Assembly: GCF_029893355.1 (NCBI RefSeq)
Contig: NZ_JARZAI010000011.1
Location: 124,001 to 188,000, forward strand
Reading direction: 5' to 3'
DNA from: Kitasatospora sp. MAA4
GTDB taxonomy: Bacteria; Actinomycetota; Actinomycetes; Streptomycetales; Streptomycetaceae
Length of the DNA: 64,000 nt
Shown: one piece after another, positions 33,753 to 40,955 of the stretch
Layout: each line of letters begins with the position of its first letter
Position numbering within the stretch: position 1 is the stretch's first letter
The notes under the pieces: generated by a model
What the model was told of the DNA's origin: nothing
Database searches by the model: none
Seen by the model: only the letters and a program-made list of their open reading frames with translations
Translations under genes and position numbers: made by a program

Positions 33753-33979
33753 GCGCCAAGCCAGTTGTTCCCGCCGTCGGCACGTACGTCGTTGACCTCC
33801 GATCGGACCGTGTCGCCGAGGTCATGGACTACCGCGCGGGGGTCCTGTACCTCCGCAAGCCCGCCGGCGGACCGGAATGGACGAGACTCGTCTCGCAGGT
33901 CCGGGAGGCAGCTCCTGGAGAGTCCCTGAGTGCCCGTGTGGCCCGTGCAAATGCTGAGAGCAGGCGGTGCGCCGGATGA
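33749..33979 (+). CDS. Element-borne small hypothetical protein
   Basis: The 76-residue protein begins at ATG 33749, overlapping the previous stop (ATGA). It has a short beta-rich pattern with G-T-Y-V-V-D-L-R-S-D-R-V-A-E-V-M-D-Y, suggesting a small SH3-like or KOW-like fold. Function unknown. It overlaps the next gene by 4 bases, so translation is coupled. Confidence 0.75.
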   Translation: MSAKPVVPAVGTYVVDLRSDRVAEVMDYRAGVLYLRKPAGGPEWTRLVSQVREAAPGESLSARVARANAESRRCAG

Positions 33980-34329
33980 GCCGCAATCCACCCGCAGAGT
34001 TCCGGCTCAGGTTCATGTGGTCGCCCGGCGAGTGCTTCAAGTGCGAAGTGCTTGCCGAGGTAGCCGAGTTGGGGACACTGACCGTCGGGGGAGTGGCTGT
34101 TCCTGTCGCTGCCTGTCACGTCTGCGCATGGCGCCTGGAGAGGCACCACCACAACGTCAGGAAGACCCGTCTGCGGGTGCAGATGGCCAGGGCCTGGCAA
34201 CGAGCCGGACGGACGCTCAGAGAGCCCGTAGCGGCCCCATGGACACCCGCCCTGGGCGGGCCCTGCAAGTGCACGACGACATGGGGAGAGTCCCCGTGTC
34301 GGCACAACGTCAGGAGGAATCGATCATGA
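33976..34329 (+). CDS. Element-borne cysteine-containing hypothetical protein
   Basis: The 117-residue protein starts at ATG 33976. It contains C-F-K-C and C-H-V-C pairs that could form one zinc site. A basic central helix (H-H-H-N-V-R-K-T-R-L-R-V-Q-M-A-R-A-W) follows, and the C terminus has further C-K-C and C-R-H residues. Nucleic-acid binding is possible, but nothing proves it. It is coupled at both ends by 4-base overlaps. Confidence 0.7.
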   Translation: MSRNPPAEFRLRFMWSPGECFKCEVLAEVAELGTLTVGGVAVPVAACHVCAWRLERHHHNVRKTRLRVQMARAWQRAGRTLREPVAAPWTPALGGPCKCTTTWGESPCRHNVRRNRS

Positions 34330-34463
34330 ACTGCCCCGTGTGTGGCGCGCAGATGTACAGCAACGGCAAGGGCCAATTCGCGTGCGGGTCCTGCGGTGCG
34401 GTGCGGGCGGTACCGTTGATCGTGCTCCCGTTCCCCGCGTTCCCGCCACCCGCCGAGAGGTAG
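34326..34463 (+). CDS. 45-residue zinc-ribbon-like protein
   Basis: ATG 34326 overlaps the previous stop by 4 bases. The peptide has C-P-V-C-G near the start and C-G-S-C-G at residues about 20-24, a two-knuckle zinc ribbon, then a proline-rich hydrophobic tail. It is too short for most gene finders, but coupling and the motif support it. Confidence 0.7.
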   Translation: MNCPVCGAQMYSNGKGQFACGSCGAVRAVPLIVLPFPAFPPPAER

Positions 34464-34466
34464 CCA

Positions 34467-34700
34467 ATGCCCGCCACCGTCGCCCACTCGCGCTACTGCC
34501 CCATGTGCGGAACTCCTGTGAAGGACGGCCCCGCTGGCGGGTTCGTCTGCCCGCAGTGCAACCACGTGCAGGAACCGCCCGGAGCACACAAAGCCCGTAA
34601 AGAGGCTGCCAGGGCGCGAGCGGAACGGGTGGCGGCAGCTGCGCAGCAGCGCGAGGAAGAGCGTCAGCGGGTGCTGGAAGAGGCCCGCAAGGTCAGCTGA
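34467..34700 (+). CDS. 77-residue zinc-ribbon protein with charged helical tail
   Basis: It starts at ATG 34467, three bases after the previous stop. C-P-M-C-G and C-P-Q-C-N form a zinc ribbon in residues 10-32. The remainder is a long basic/acidic helix rich in A, R, E and Q, likely coiled coil. It is the last gene of the insertion's plus-strand run. Function unknown. Confidence 0.72.
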   Translation: MPATVAHSRYCPMCGTPVKDGPAGGFVCPQCNHVQEPPGAHKARKEAARARAERVAAAAQQREEERQRVLEEARKVS

Positions 34701-34812
34701 CCCGCGAACAGGCCCCGTTCGCTCAGTCCCCAAGGCTGGCCGGGCGGGGCTTCGCTGTCCCCTGGTGGGCCGTTTCCGCAGGTCGGGGTACATCTTCCTT
34801 AAGTGCTACTGT

Positions 34813-35255
34813 CGTTCGGCGCGACGACCAAGATGGACGGCTGCGCCGCGATCTACCCGTCGATCGCCGCGATCTTCGTGGCCCAGGTCTACGGCATCCA
34901 CCTCGGCATCGGCGACTACCTGCTGATCGCCTTCGTCTCGGTGATCGGCTCCGCCGCCACCGCCGGCCTCACCGGCGCCATCGTGCTGCTGACCCTGACC
35001 CTGACCCTGACCCTGACCCTCTCCACCCTCGGCCTCCCGCTGGAGGGCGTCGGCCTGCTGCTCGCCATCGACCCGATCCTGGACATGATGCGCACGGCGA
35101 CCAACGTCGCCGGTCAAGCGGTCATCCCGATCCTGGTCGCGGCCCGCGAGAAGACCCTCGACCTGGCCGCGTACAACAACCCCACCGACGAGCTCCAGCC
35201 GGCGTCCGTTCCGGCCCAGGCCGAGAGCGCTGCGAAGGTCCCCGTGGCCGCCTGA
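34813..35255 (+). pseudogene. Dicarboxylate/amino acid:cation symporter, C-terminal fragment
   Basis: It begins in F-G-A-T-T-K-M-D-G-C-A-A-I-Y-P, continues with A-A-I-F-V-A-Q, F-V-S-V-I-G-S-A-A-T-A-G-L-T-G-A and the I-D-P-I-L-D-M-M-R-T-A-T-N-V-A-G-Q substrate-site motif of the SDF family, and ends at TGA 35255. A GTG at 34803 inside the insertion edge could start translation, but no complete transporter results. The helix at 34989-35018 has five L-T repeats where relatives have about two. Confidence 0.92.
34989..35018 (+). repeat. (CTGACC)5 hexanucleotide repeat in the pseudogene
   Basis: Five exact CTGACC units encode alternating Leu-Thr in a helix where homologues carry fewer. The extra units would distort the membrane helix. 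Confidence 0.9.
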
Positions 35256-35294
35256 CACACAGACACTGGCGGGCCTCAATCCTCGCCTCCTGCC

Positions 35295-35507
35295 TCAGAT
35301 CTGGTGGAACAGGTAGCTCTCGACATCGGGTGGAGGCTGTCGGCTCACCATGACGTAGACCGGTCCGTAGGGAGCGGACTGAGCCACCTCCCAGTTCTGC
35401 CACTGATCCAGGTCATATCTGCAGAAGCGTTGGAGAAGGTGGATGAACTGCTGGGCCTCGTCGCGGGATAGTGGGCCGTCCTGCTTGCTGTCGTCCATGG
35501 ACGGCAC
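35295..35507 (-). CDS. Small hypothetical protein
   Basis: The 70-residue acidic/aromatic peptide contains E-A-Q-Q-F-I-H-L-L-Q-R-F-C-R-Y-D-L-D-Q-W and P-Y-G-P-V-Y-V-M-V-S-R. It starts at GTG 35507 (ATG 35498 possible). It is divergent from the next gene. No domain recognised; the codon use looks genuine but function is unknown. Confidence 0.55.
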   Translation of the reverse strand: MPSMDDSKQDGPLSRDEAQQFIHLLQRFCRYDLDQWQNWEVAQSAPYGPVYVMVSRQPPPDVESYLFHQI

Positions 35508-35548
35508 AGTACTGCGCTGTTGGCCAACGGCCGTCGGGAGGGGAACCT

Positions 35549-35902
35549 GTGCTGCTGCGTGAGCGGATTCCAGTTGGTGGTTCGGCCAGGGACATGTGGG
35601 GGGAACTCCCGAAGAAGGAGCGGCTTCGGGTCATCAGTGAGGCCAGGCACAGTCGCGCGTACGACGATCAGCGAGTAGCTGCCATTGCGGTGGGCTGGGC
35701 ATGGCAGGTTCTGGGACCGCCCGAGACACGACGGAAGCCCAGCACCTGGGAGCGGCTGCTCTTCATCCTCGACGTCCTCACGACCACTGCCGGTAGCAGC
35801 ACGGGCGTGGACATCTTCGACGGATCCGCCACCCGGGACAGCAACCCGTACGTCCGCAGCAGGGCCAAGCTGATCGAGGCGGCGAACCCTGTCGCCGCCT
35901 GA
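35549..35902 (+). CDS. Hypothetical protein
   Basis: The 117-residue protein is predicted from GTG 35549 behind GGGAGGGGAA. Motifs include M-W-G-E-L-P-K-K-E-R-L-R-V-I-S-E-A and V-G-W-A-W-Q-V-L-G-P-P. No known domain is seen. A start at 35471 is open but lacks a ribosome binding site. Confidence 0.6.
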   Translation: MLLRERIPVGGSARDMWGELPKKERLRVISEARHSRAYDDQRVAAIAVGWAWQVLGPPETRRKPSTWERLLFILDVLTTTAGSSTGVDIFDGSATRDSNPYVRSRAKLIEAANPVAA

Positions 35903-35988
35903 CCCGGGCGTCACTCGTTGGTGTGGAGGCGCCGTTGCGGCGGGCGGTGACGAGTAGCGTGGTCGGCAATCAGGAGGAAGGGGAAGCT

Positions 35989-36549
35989 GTGGGAGCACTG
36001 CCTCGCACGTACACCTCCGACGCGGTCGACCCGGAGCTGGCGCTGAAGTACGCGATCCAGCACATCAGGGGCGACCGCGCGCAGATCGTGGAGGGTGCGA
36101 TCGAGTGCAGGGCGCCGAGTTGGGACCACGAGGCGGCAGCCGCCAGTGTCCGACGTCAGATCGACTCCAGGCTTGTGGAGCTGGGCTGTGTCGCGGGGTC
36201 CGGAAATCTGGACCTTCCGGGGTCCAGCAACTGGTACATCCCGGACGTCGCCGTCGTTCCGCAGAGGCTGGTCAAGGGAGCCGAGGCGCTACTGCCGGAT
36301 CAGACCCTGCTGGTCGTCGAGGTGACCTCGGACTCCAACGCCGACATCGACCGGCTGGTGAAGCGTCGCCGGTACGCGGAGTACGGCGCGCCGCTCTACC
36401 TGCTGGTGGACCGCCAGGAGCGGACCTGCACGCTCTTCTCCGAGCCCGGGCCGCTGGGCTACACCAAGGCGGAGGGGCCGTACCCGTTCGGGACGGCGGT
36501 GCGGCTGCCGGAGCCGTTCGGGCTGGCGATCGAGACCGGGGACTTCTAG
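35989..36549 (+). CDS. Uma2-family (DUF820) putative endonuclease
   Basis: The 186-residue protein starts at GTG 35989 with a strong AGGAGGAAGGGG site. It has the PD-(D/E)XK-like pattern of Uma2 proteins: Y-I-P-D-V-A-V-V, then L-L-V-V-E-V-T-S and K-R-R-R-Y-A-E-Y-G-A-P-L-Y-L-L-V-D. These proteins are abundant in Streptomyces; nuclease activity is predicted from the fold, and the biological role is not established. Confidence 0.88.
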   Translation: MGALPRTYTSDAVDPELALKYAIQHIRGDRAQIVEGAIECRAPSWDHEAAAASVRRQIDSRLVELGCVAGSGNLDLPGSSNWYIPDVAVVPQRLVKGAEALLPDQTLLVVEVTSDSNADIDRLVKRRRYAEYGAPLYLLVDRQERTCTLFSEPGPLGYTKAEGPYPFGTAVRLPEPFGLAIETGDF

Positions 36550-36566
36550 AGGGCGCGGAAACGGCA

Positions 36567-36601
36567 GGGGGCCCGCCGGTCTTGTGACGTGGCGGGCCCC
36601 C
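36567..36601. terminator. Bidirectional terminator between Uma2 and csp genes
   Basis: A perfect 11-bp GC-rich stem (36567-36577 with 36591-36601) and 13-base loop lie between the convergent stops. Confidence 0.75.
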
Positions 36602-36696
36602 TTGGTACTGCAAGTCATGCTCTGCGGCCCTGGGGAGGGCCGGCGTGGGACCCGGCCGGGGCGAGGTCCTGAGCGATCAGGTCATCCGGAGGATGA

Positions 36697-36900
36697 TCAA
36701 ACGACGCTGACGTTCTCCGCCTGCGGGCCCTTCGGACCCTGGGTGACGTCGAACGAGACCGCCTGGTTCTCCTCCAGCGAGCGGAAACCGTTCGCGTTGA
36801 TGGCGGAGTAGTGGACGAAGACGTCGGGGCCGCCGCCGTCCTGGGCGATGAAGCCGAAGCCCTTCTCAGCGTTGAACCACTTGACGGTTCCCTGAGCCAT
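36697..36900 (-). CDS. Cold-shock protein, CspA family
   Basis: The 67-residue single-domain OB-fold protein has both RNA-binding motifs: K-G-F-G-F-I (RNP1-like) and V-F-V-H-Y (RNP2). It binds single-stranded RNA/DNA and melts structure at low temperature. ATG 36900 is preceded by AAGGAG. The long, structured leader (to about 37080) is typical of cold-shock genes. Confidence 0.95.
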   Translation of the reverse strand: MAQGTVKWFNAEKGFGFIAQDGGGPDVFVHYSAINANGFRSLEENQAVSFDVTQGPKGPQAENVSVV

Positions 36901-37238
36901 GCCGTTCTCCTTGCGAGGGACGTGGTGGATGCCACACCGTGTGGCATCCGGTCCGCTGCGCTGATCGCCCCGCCTCCGGGTGGGCCCGGAGTTTTTCGCA
37001 ACAATGCTGAAAAACTACAAAAAGCCCGCGGGTTACATGCTCCGCAGGCTTCAAGTACTGCAAGGGGAATCAAACTGCAACTGGGTGGAACGGTAGCACG
37101 CAGGCGCGGGCGCGACCAGAGGCTCCTTGACCCGCCCGGGTGGTGTCTCGGGTGGTGTCGGGGAGGGGCCTGGAGGGCTCGCGACCAGGGGCAGGCATAC
37201 CCTGCGAAGACAGGACGAACGGGCAGAGGGAGCATGCG
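36901..37238. promoter_or_regulatory. Structured csp leader and mqnA promoter region
   Basis: This 338-base stretch has no gene. For csp (minus strand) it contains a 23-base palindrome at 36927-36949 with perfect 11-bp arms. A 7-bp hairpin at 36974-36991 has a plus-strand T5 run after it, and a 10-bp imperfect hairpin lies near 37022-37050. TTGCAG-17-TACTTG, read on the minus strand near 37080-37052, is a possible csp promoter. AGAGGGAG at 37226-37233 precedes mqnA. Confidence 0.55.
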
Positions 37239-38162
37239 GTGGCTGGTCTGGTGGAAGGCTCTGGGATCTCGAGCGGTGCGAGCGCTACGGACGTCGCGGC
37301 GGGACAGCGGCAGGTGCGGCCCCGGGTCGGCCACATTCAGTTCCTGAACTGTCTGCCCCTCTACTGGGGGCTGGCCCGCACCGGCAGCCTGCTCGACCTC
37401 GACCTCGCCAAGGACACCCCCGAGAAGCTCAGCGACCGCCTGGTGAACGGCTCGCTCGACATCGGTCCGATCACCTGCGTGGAGTACCTGCGGCACGCCG
37501 ACGAGCTGGTGGTGCTGCCGGACATCGCGGTCGGCAGCGACGGTCCGGTGATGTCCTGCGTGATCGTCAGCAAGGTGCCGCTCGCCGAGCTGGACGGCCG
37601 TCCGGTCGCGCTCGGCTCGACCAGCCGGACGTCGGTGCGGCTGGCCCAGCTGCTGCTGGAGGAGCGCGAGGGGGTCCAGCCCGCCTACTTCAGCAGCCCG
37701 CCCGACCTGGAGGCGATGCTCGCGCAGGCGGACGCCGCCGTGCTGATCGGCGACCCCGCCCTGCGGGCCACCCTGGAGGCCACCCCGGAGAGCGGGCTGA
37801 CCGTCCATGACCTCGGGCTGATGTGGAAGGAGTGGACCGGGCTGCCGTTCGTCTTCGCGGTCTGGGCGGCCCGGCGGGACTTCGCCGACAGCCGGCCCGA
37901 GACGGTGGCGGAGGTGCACCGGGCGTTCCTGGAGTCCCGGGACCTCTCGCTCGCCGAGGCCGGCCAGGTGGCCGCGCAGGCGGCGCGCTGGGAGAACTTC
38001 GACGCGCCGGTGCTGGAGCGCTACTTCAGCCAGGCGCTGGACTTCTCGCTGGGCGAGCGGCAGCTGGCCGGCATCGCCGAGTTCGCCCGCCGGGTCGGCC
38101 ACGACAGCGGGTTCGCCCCCGACGTGGTGGTCCGGCTGCTCCAGCCGGCGGTCCCGAACTAG
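37239..38162 (+). CDS. mqnA: Chorismate dehydratase MqnA (futalosine pathway)
   Basis: The 307-residue protein starts at GTG 37239. It has the MqnA core from R-V-G-H-I-Q-F-L-N-C-L-P-L-Y-W-G-L onward, with D-T-P-E-K-L-S-D-R-L, D-I-G-P-I-T and L-G-S-T-S-R-T-S-V-R. The fold is a periplasmic-binding-like clam used as an enzyme. MqnA converts chorismate to 3-enolpyruvylbenzoate, the first step of futalosine menaquinone synthesis. The N-terminal 28 residues before R-V-G-H are low complexity, so a later start is possible. mqnC follows 120 bases on. Confidence 0.93.
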   Translation: MAGLVEGSGISSGASATDVAAGQRQVRPRVGHIQFLNCLPLYWGLARTGSLLDLDLAKDTPEKLSDRLVNGSLDIGPITCVEYLRHADELVVLPDIAVGSDGPVMSCVIVSKVPLAELDGRPVALGSTSRTSVRLAQLLLEEREGVQPAYFSSPPDLEAMLAQADAAVLIGDPALRATLEATPESGLTVHDLGLMWKEWTGLPFVFAVWAARRDFADSRPETVAEVHRAFLESRDLSLAEAGQVAAQAARWENFDAPVLERYFSQALDFSLGERQLAGIAEFARRVGHDSGFAPDVVVRLLQPAVPN

Positions 38163-38282
38163 AGCACGAACCAGAGCCCGTACGGAGGGTCCAGGGCGCT
38201 GCGGGCGAACTGCACAAAAGGGGCCCGGGGCCCTGGCGTAGGCTGGTCCGGTCATCTCTCCGGACAGAAAGTAGGCCCCCAG

Positions 38283-39503
38283 GTGTCCGAGCCCGCAGCG
38301 ACTTCCGACGCGCCCAGCACCGATCTGCAGGCCGTCCTCGACCGGGCCGCGGCCGGGGGCCGGATCTCCGCGGAGGAGGCCCTGGAGCTCTACCGCTCCG
38401 CGCCGCTGCACGCGCTCGGCGCGGCCGCCGACGCGGTGCGCCGCCGCCGCTACGCCGGTACCGAGCACATCGCGACGTACATCATCGAACGCAACATCAA
38501 CTACACCAACGTCTGTGTGACGGCCTGCAAGTTCTGCGCCTTCTACGTGGCGCCCAAGAGCGACAAGGGCTGGTCCCGCGACCTCGACGAGATCCTGCGC
38601 CGCTGCGCGGAGACCGTCGAGCTGGGCGGCACCCAGATCATGTTCCAGGGCGGTCACCACCCGGACTACGGCGTCGAGTACTACGAGCGCGCCTTCTCCG
38701 CCATCAAGGCCGACTTCCCGCAGCTGGTGATCCACTCGCTGGGCGCCTCCGAGGTCGAGCACATGGCGCGGCTGTCCAAGGTGTCCGTCGGGGAGGCGAT
38801 CACCCGGATCCACGCGGCCGGCCTGGACTCGTTCGCCGGCGCCGGCGCCGAGCTGCTGCCCGAGCGGCCGCGCAAGGCGATCGCGCCGCTCAAGGAGTCC
38901 GGCGAGCGCTGGCTGGAGATCATGGAGATCTCGCACGGCCTGGGCGTCGAGTCCACCTCGACCATGCTGATGGGCACCGGCGAGACCAACGCCGAGCGGA
39001 TCGAGCACCTGCGGATGATCCGCGAGGTGCAGGACCGGACGGGCGGCTTCCGCGCGTTCATCCCGTACACGTACCAGCCGCAGAACAACCACCTCAAGGG
39101 CTCCACCCAGGCGACCGTCTTCGAGTACCTGCGGATGATCGCGATCGCCCGGCTCTTCCTCGACAACGTGGCCCACATCCAGGGCTCCTGGCTGACCACC
39201 GGCAAGGAGGCCGGCCAGCTCTCGCTGCACTACGGCGCGGACGACCTGGGCTCGGTCATGCTGGAGGAGAACGTGGTCTCGGCGGCCGGCGCCAAGCACC
39301 GCTCCAACCTCACCGAGCTGATCCACCTGATCCGCACCGCCGGGCGCACCCCCGCGCAGCGCTCCACCACGTACGAGCACCTGCGGGTGCTGGACGACCC
39401 GGCGAACGACCCGGTCGACCCGCGGGTGGCCTCGCACATCGCCTCCACCGCGATCGAGGGCGGCACCGCGCACCCGGAGCTGAAGATCCTCAGCACCACC
39501 TGA
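38283..39503 (+). CDS. mqnC: Cyclic dehypoxanthinyl futalosine synthase MqnC
   Basis: The 406-residue radical SAM enzyme has C78-x3-C82-x2-C85 (C-V-T-A-C-K-F-C-A-F), followed by G-G-T-Q-I-M-F-Q-G-G-H-H-P-D and a TIM-barrel with L-M-G-T-G-E-T. It cyclises dehypoxanthine futalosine in menaquinone synthesis. It starts at GTG 38283. The stop overlaps the next ATG by one base (TGATG), so the following protein is translationally coupled. Confidence 0.95.
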   Translation: MSEPAATSDAPSTDLQAVLDRAAAGGRISAEEALELYRSAPLHALGAAADAVRRRRYAGTEHIATYIIERNINYTNVCVTACKFCAFYVAPKSDKGWSRDLDEILRRCAETVELGGTQIMFQGGHHPDYGVEYYERAFSAIKADFPQLVIHSLGASEVEHMARLSKVSVGEAITRIHAAGLDSFAGAGAELLPERPRKAIAPLKESGERWLEIMEISHGLGVESTSTMLMGTGETNAERIEHLRMIREVQDRTGGFRAFIPYTYQPQNNHLKGSTQATVFEYLRMIAIARLFLDNVAHIQGSWLTTGKEAGQLSLHYGADDLGSVMLEENVVSAAGAKHRSNLTELIHLIRTAGRTPAQRSTTYEHLRVLDDPANDPVDPRVASHIASTAIEGGTAHPELKILSTT

Positions 39504-40153
39504 TGCTGACCCTGCACCGGGCCACCGTCCTGCTGGCCTCCCCCACCGCCCCGCCGGTCTCCGACGGGGCGGTGCTGGTGCGCGGGGACCGGGTGGCGGC
39601 GCTCGGCCGCTACGAGGAGCTGGCGGCCGCGCACCCCGAGGCGCGGGTGCGGGCCTGGGAGGGGACGCTGACGCCGGGCCGGGCGCATCCGTACGGCGGG
39701 CTGCTGCTGGAGCGGTGCTACCACCCCGACCCGCGCGAGGAGCTCGGCGAGGACCCGCTCGCGCCGCCCCGCGAGCTGACCGACGCCGACTGGGGTGCCA
39801 GCGCCCGGCGCGGCCTGCAGCGGCTGCTGGCGCACGGGACGACGGCGCTGGCCGGTCCGTTCGAGCGGGCGGCGGTGCGGACGGCGGTGAGCCGGTCCGG
39901 ACTGCTGGTGGTGCCGCCGATCACCGGGGTGACCGGAATTGGTGCTGCGTCGACCGGATCGGACCGCTTTGTGGCCGAACTCATGATCGGGCCGGCGGCC
40001 TTCGCGATGTCCGTTCCCCACGGTGCGCTGACCCCCGGGGGACGGGCGGACTTCGCGGTGTTCGAGGGCGCCCCCGAACCCGCCGAGGACCCCTCCCACC
40101 AGGCCTGCGCGGCCACCGTGCTGGCCGGGCGGCTGCTCCACCGCAGGCGCTGA
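39503..40153 (+). CDS. Reduced amidohydrolase-like protein (imidazolonepropionase-like)
   Basis: This encodes 216 residues. The N-terminal 60 residues and the C-terminal L-T-P-G-G-R-A-D-F-A-V-F-E block look like the beta-sandwich halves of amidohydrolases. However, the metal-binding H-x-H barrel segment is absent: L-T-P-G-R-A-H-P-Y-G replaces the usual P-G-x-x-D-x-H-x-H. It is far shorter than the 400-plus residues typical of active members. Coupling to mqnC suggests a menaquinone-related role, perhaps derived from an aminofutalosine deaminase-type enzyme. Catalysis is doubtful. Confidence 0.7.
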   Translation: MLTLHRATVLLASPTAPPVSDGAVLVRGDRVAALGRYEELAAAHPEARVRAWEGTLTPGRAHPYGGLLLERCYHPDPREELGEDPLAPPRELTDADWGASARRGLQRLLAHGTTALAGPFERAAVRTAVSRSGLLVVPPITGVTGIGAASTGSDRFVAELMIGPAAFAMSVPHGALTPGGRADFAVFEGAPEPAEDPSHQACAATVLAGRLLHRRR

Positions 40154-40330
40154 GCCGCCGCCCGGGAGATCGTCGGCATCCGAACTTCGGCTGCGCGCGG
40201 ACGTCCTGATCCCCCCTCGCCGTGACCTGAGGGTGTGCCAGCAGTTACGATCCCGGTCAGTCCTGCGTGCCCGTCCCGGTGGAGCAGGACAACCTCACCA
40301 CGCCGTTCGGAAGTCAGGTCAGCGCCCAGC

Positions 40331-40909
40331 ATGCGATCCCCGTCCGCCGCCCCAAGGATCGGCCGAGGTTGGTACCTCGGGGCCGTACTCAGCGCCGTGC
40401 TGGCGCTCGGTATGTGCCTGCTCGGCTGGCGGCAGGCCGACCTCGCGGACCGGATCGGCGCGCATCCCGTCCGGGTCCAGGGCACCGTCACCCGGCTGCC
40501 CGGCGGCAGCGCCACGTACAGCGCCGTCAGCTACCAGGCCGACGGCGGGCAGCGCCGCGCCACCGACCTCACCCTGCCGACCACCGCCAAGGTCGGAGAC
40601 CCGATCTGCCTGGAGCACGCCGCCGACGACGCGGGCGCCGTCCGGGTCTGCGACCAGCACTACCCGCAGGCCGCCGGGGTCCGGCTGGCGCAGATCAGCG
40701 TGCCGGTCGCCCTGCTGCTCTGCGCGCTCTGCCTGGGGCGGATCCTGCGCTTCCGGCGGGCCGAGGGGATCCGGGTGCGCGGGGAGCGCACCAGGATCAG
40801 CGCGACGGTGGCCTTCGCGACCGAGGCGCTGGCCGACGGGATGCCGGCGATCACCCACGGCAAGCGCTCCCGGCGGCGCCGCAAGGGCGGCCGCCGCGCG
40901 CTGCGCTGA
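40331..40909 (+). CDS. Two-TM membrane protein, function unknown
   Basis: The 192-residue protein is predicted from ATG 40331; GTG 40235 is open but atypical. It has a TM segment near the N terminus (Y-L-G-A-V-L-S-A-V-L-A-L-G-M-C-L-L), an external beta-rich domain with two cysteines (I-C-L-E and R-V-C-D), and a second TM (V-P-V-A-L-L-L-C-A-L-C-L). The cytoplasmic tail ends in a very basic R/K run. The layout resembles DUF3592-type proteins. Confidence 0.7.
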   Translation: MRSPSAAPRIGRGWYLGAVLSAVLALGMCLLGWRQADLADRIGAHPVRVQGTVTRLPGGSATYSAVSYQADGGQRRATDLTLPTTAKVGDPICLEHAADDAGAVRVCDQHYPQAAGVRLAQISVPVALLLCALCLGRILRFRRAEGIRVRGERTRISATVAFATEALADGMPAITHGKRSRRRRKGGRRALR

Positions 40910-40955
40910 GCCCGCGCGCAGCACTGTCGTCGCCAGGGTGAACAATGGGGGCGTG

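Larger units (their letters stand above)
32001..34812. mobile_element. 2.8-kb insertion interrupting the symporter gene, no integrase seen
   Basis: Joining 31992 to 34813 rebuilds P-F-G-A-T-T-K-M-D-G in frame, the conserved motif of this transporter family, so the boundaries are well supported. The flanks carry an imperfect 8-bp direct repeat, CGTTGGGT (31993-32000) and CGTTCGGC (34813-34820). Inside are an XRE regulator, a DUF397 protein and five coupled small genes. No transposase, integrase or replication gene is visible, so it is either a decayed integrative element or one mobilised in trans. Confidence 0.8.

Noticed and set aside
34803..35255. Independent gene for a 150-residue membrane protein
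   Set aside because: The frame is the C-terminal third of a symporter and its apparent GTG start comes from the insertion edge.
36974..36996. Rho-independent terminator on the plus strand
   Set aside because: A 7-bp hairpin followed by T5 is present, but no plus-strand transcript is expected here; it is more likely leader structure of the minus-strand csp gene.
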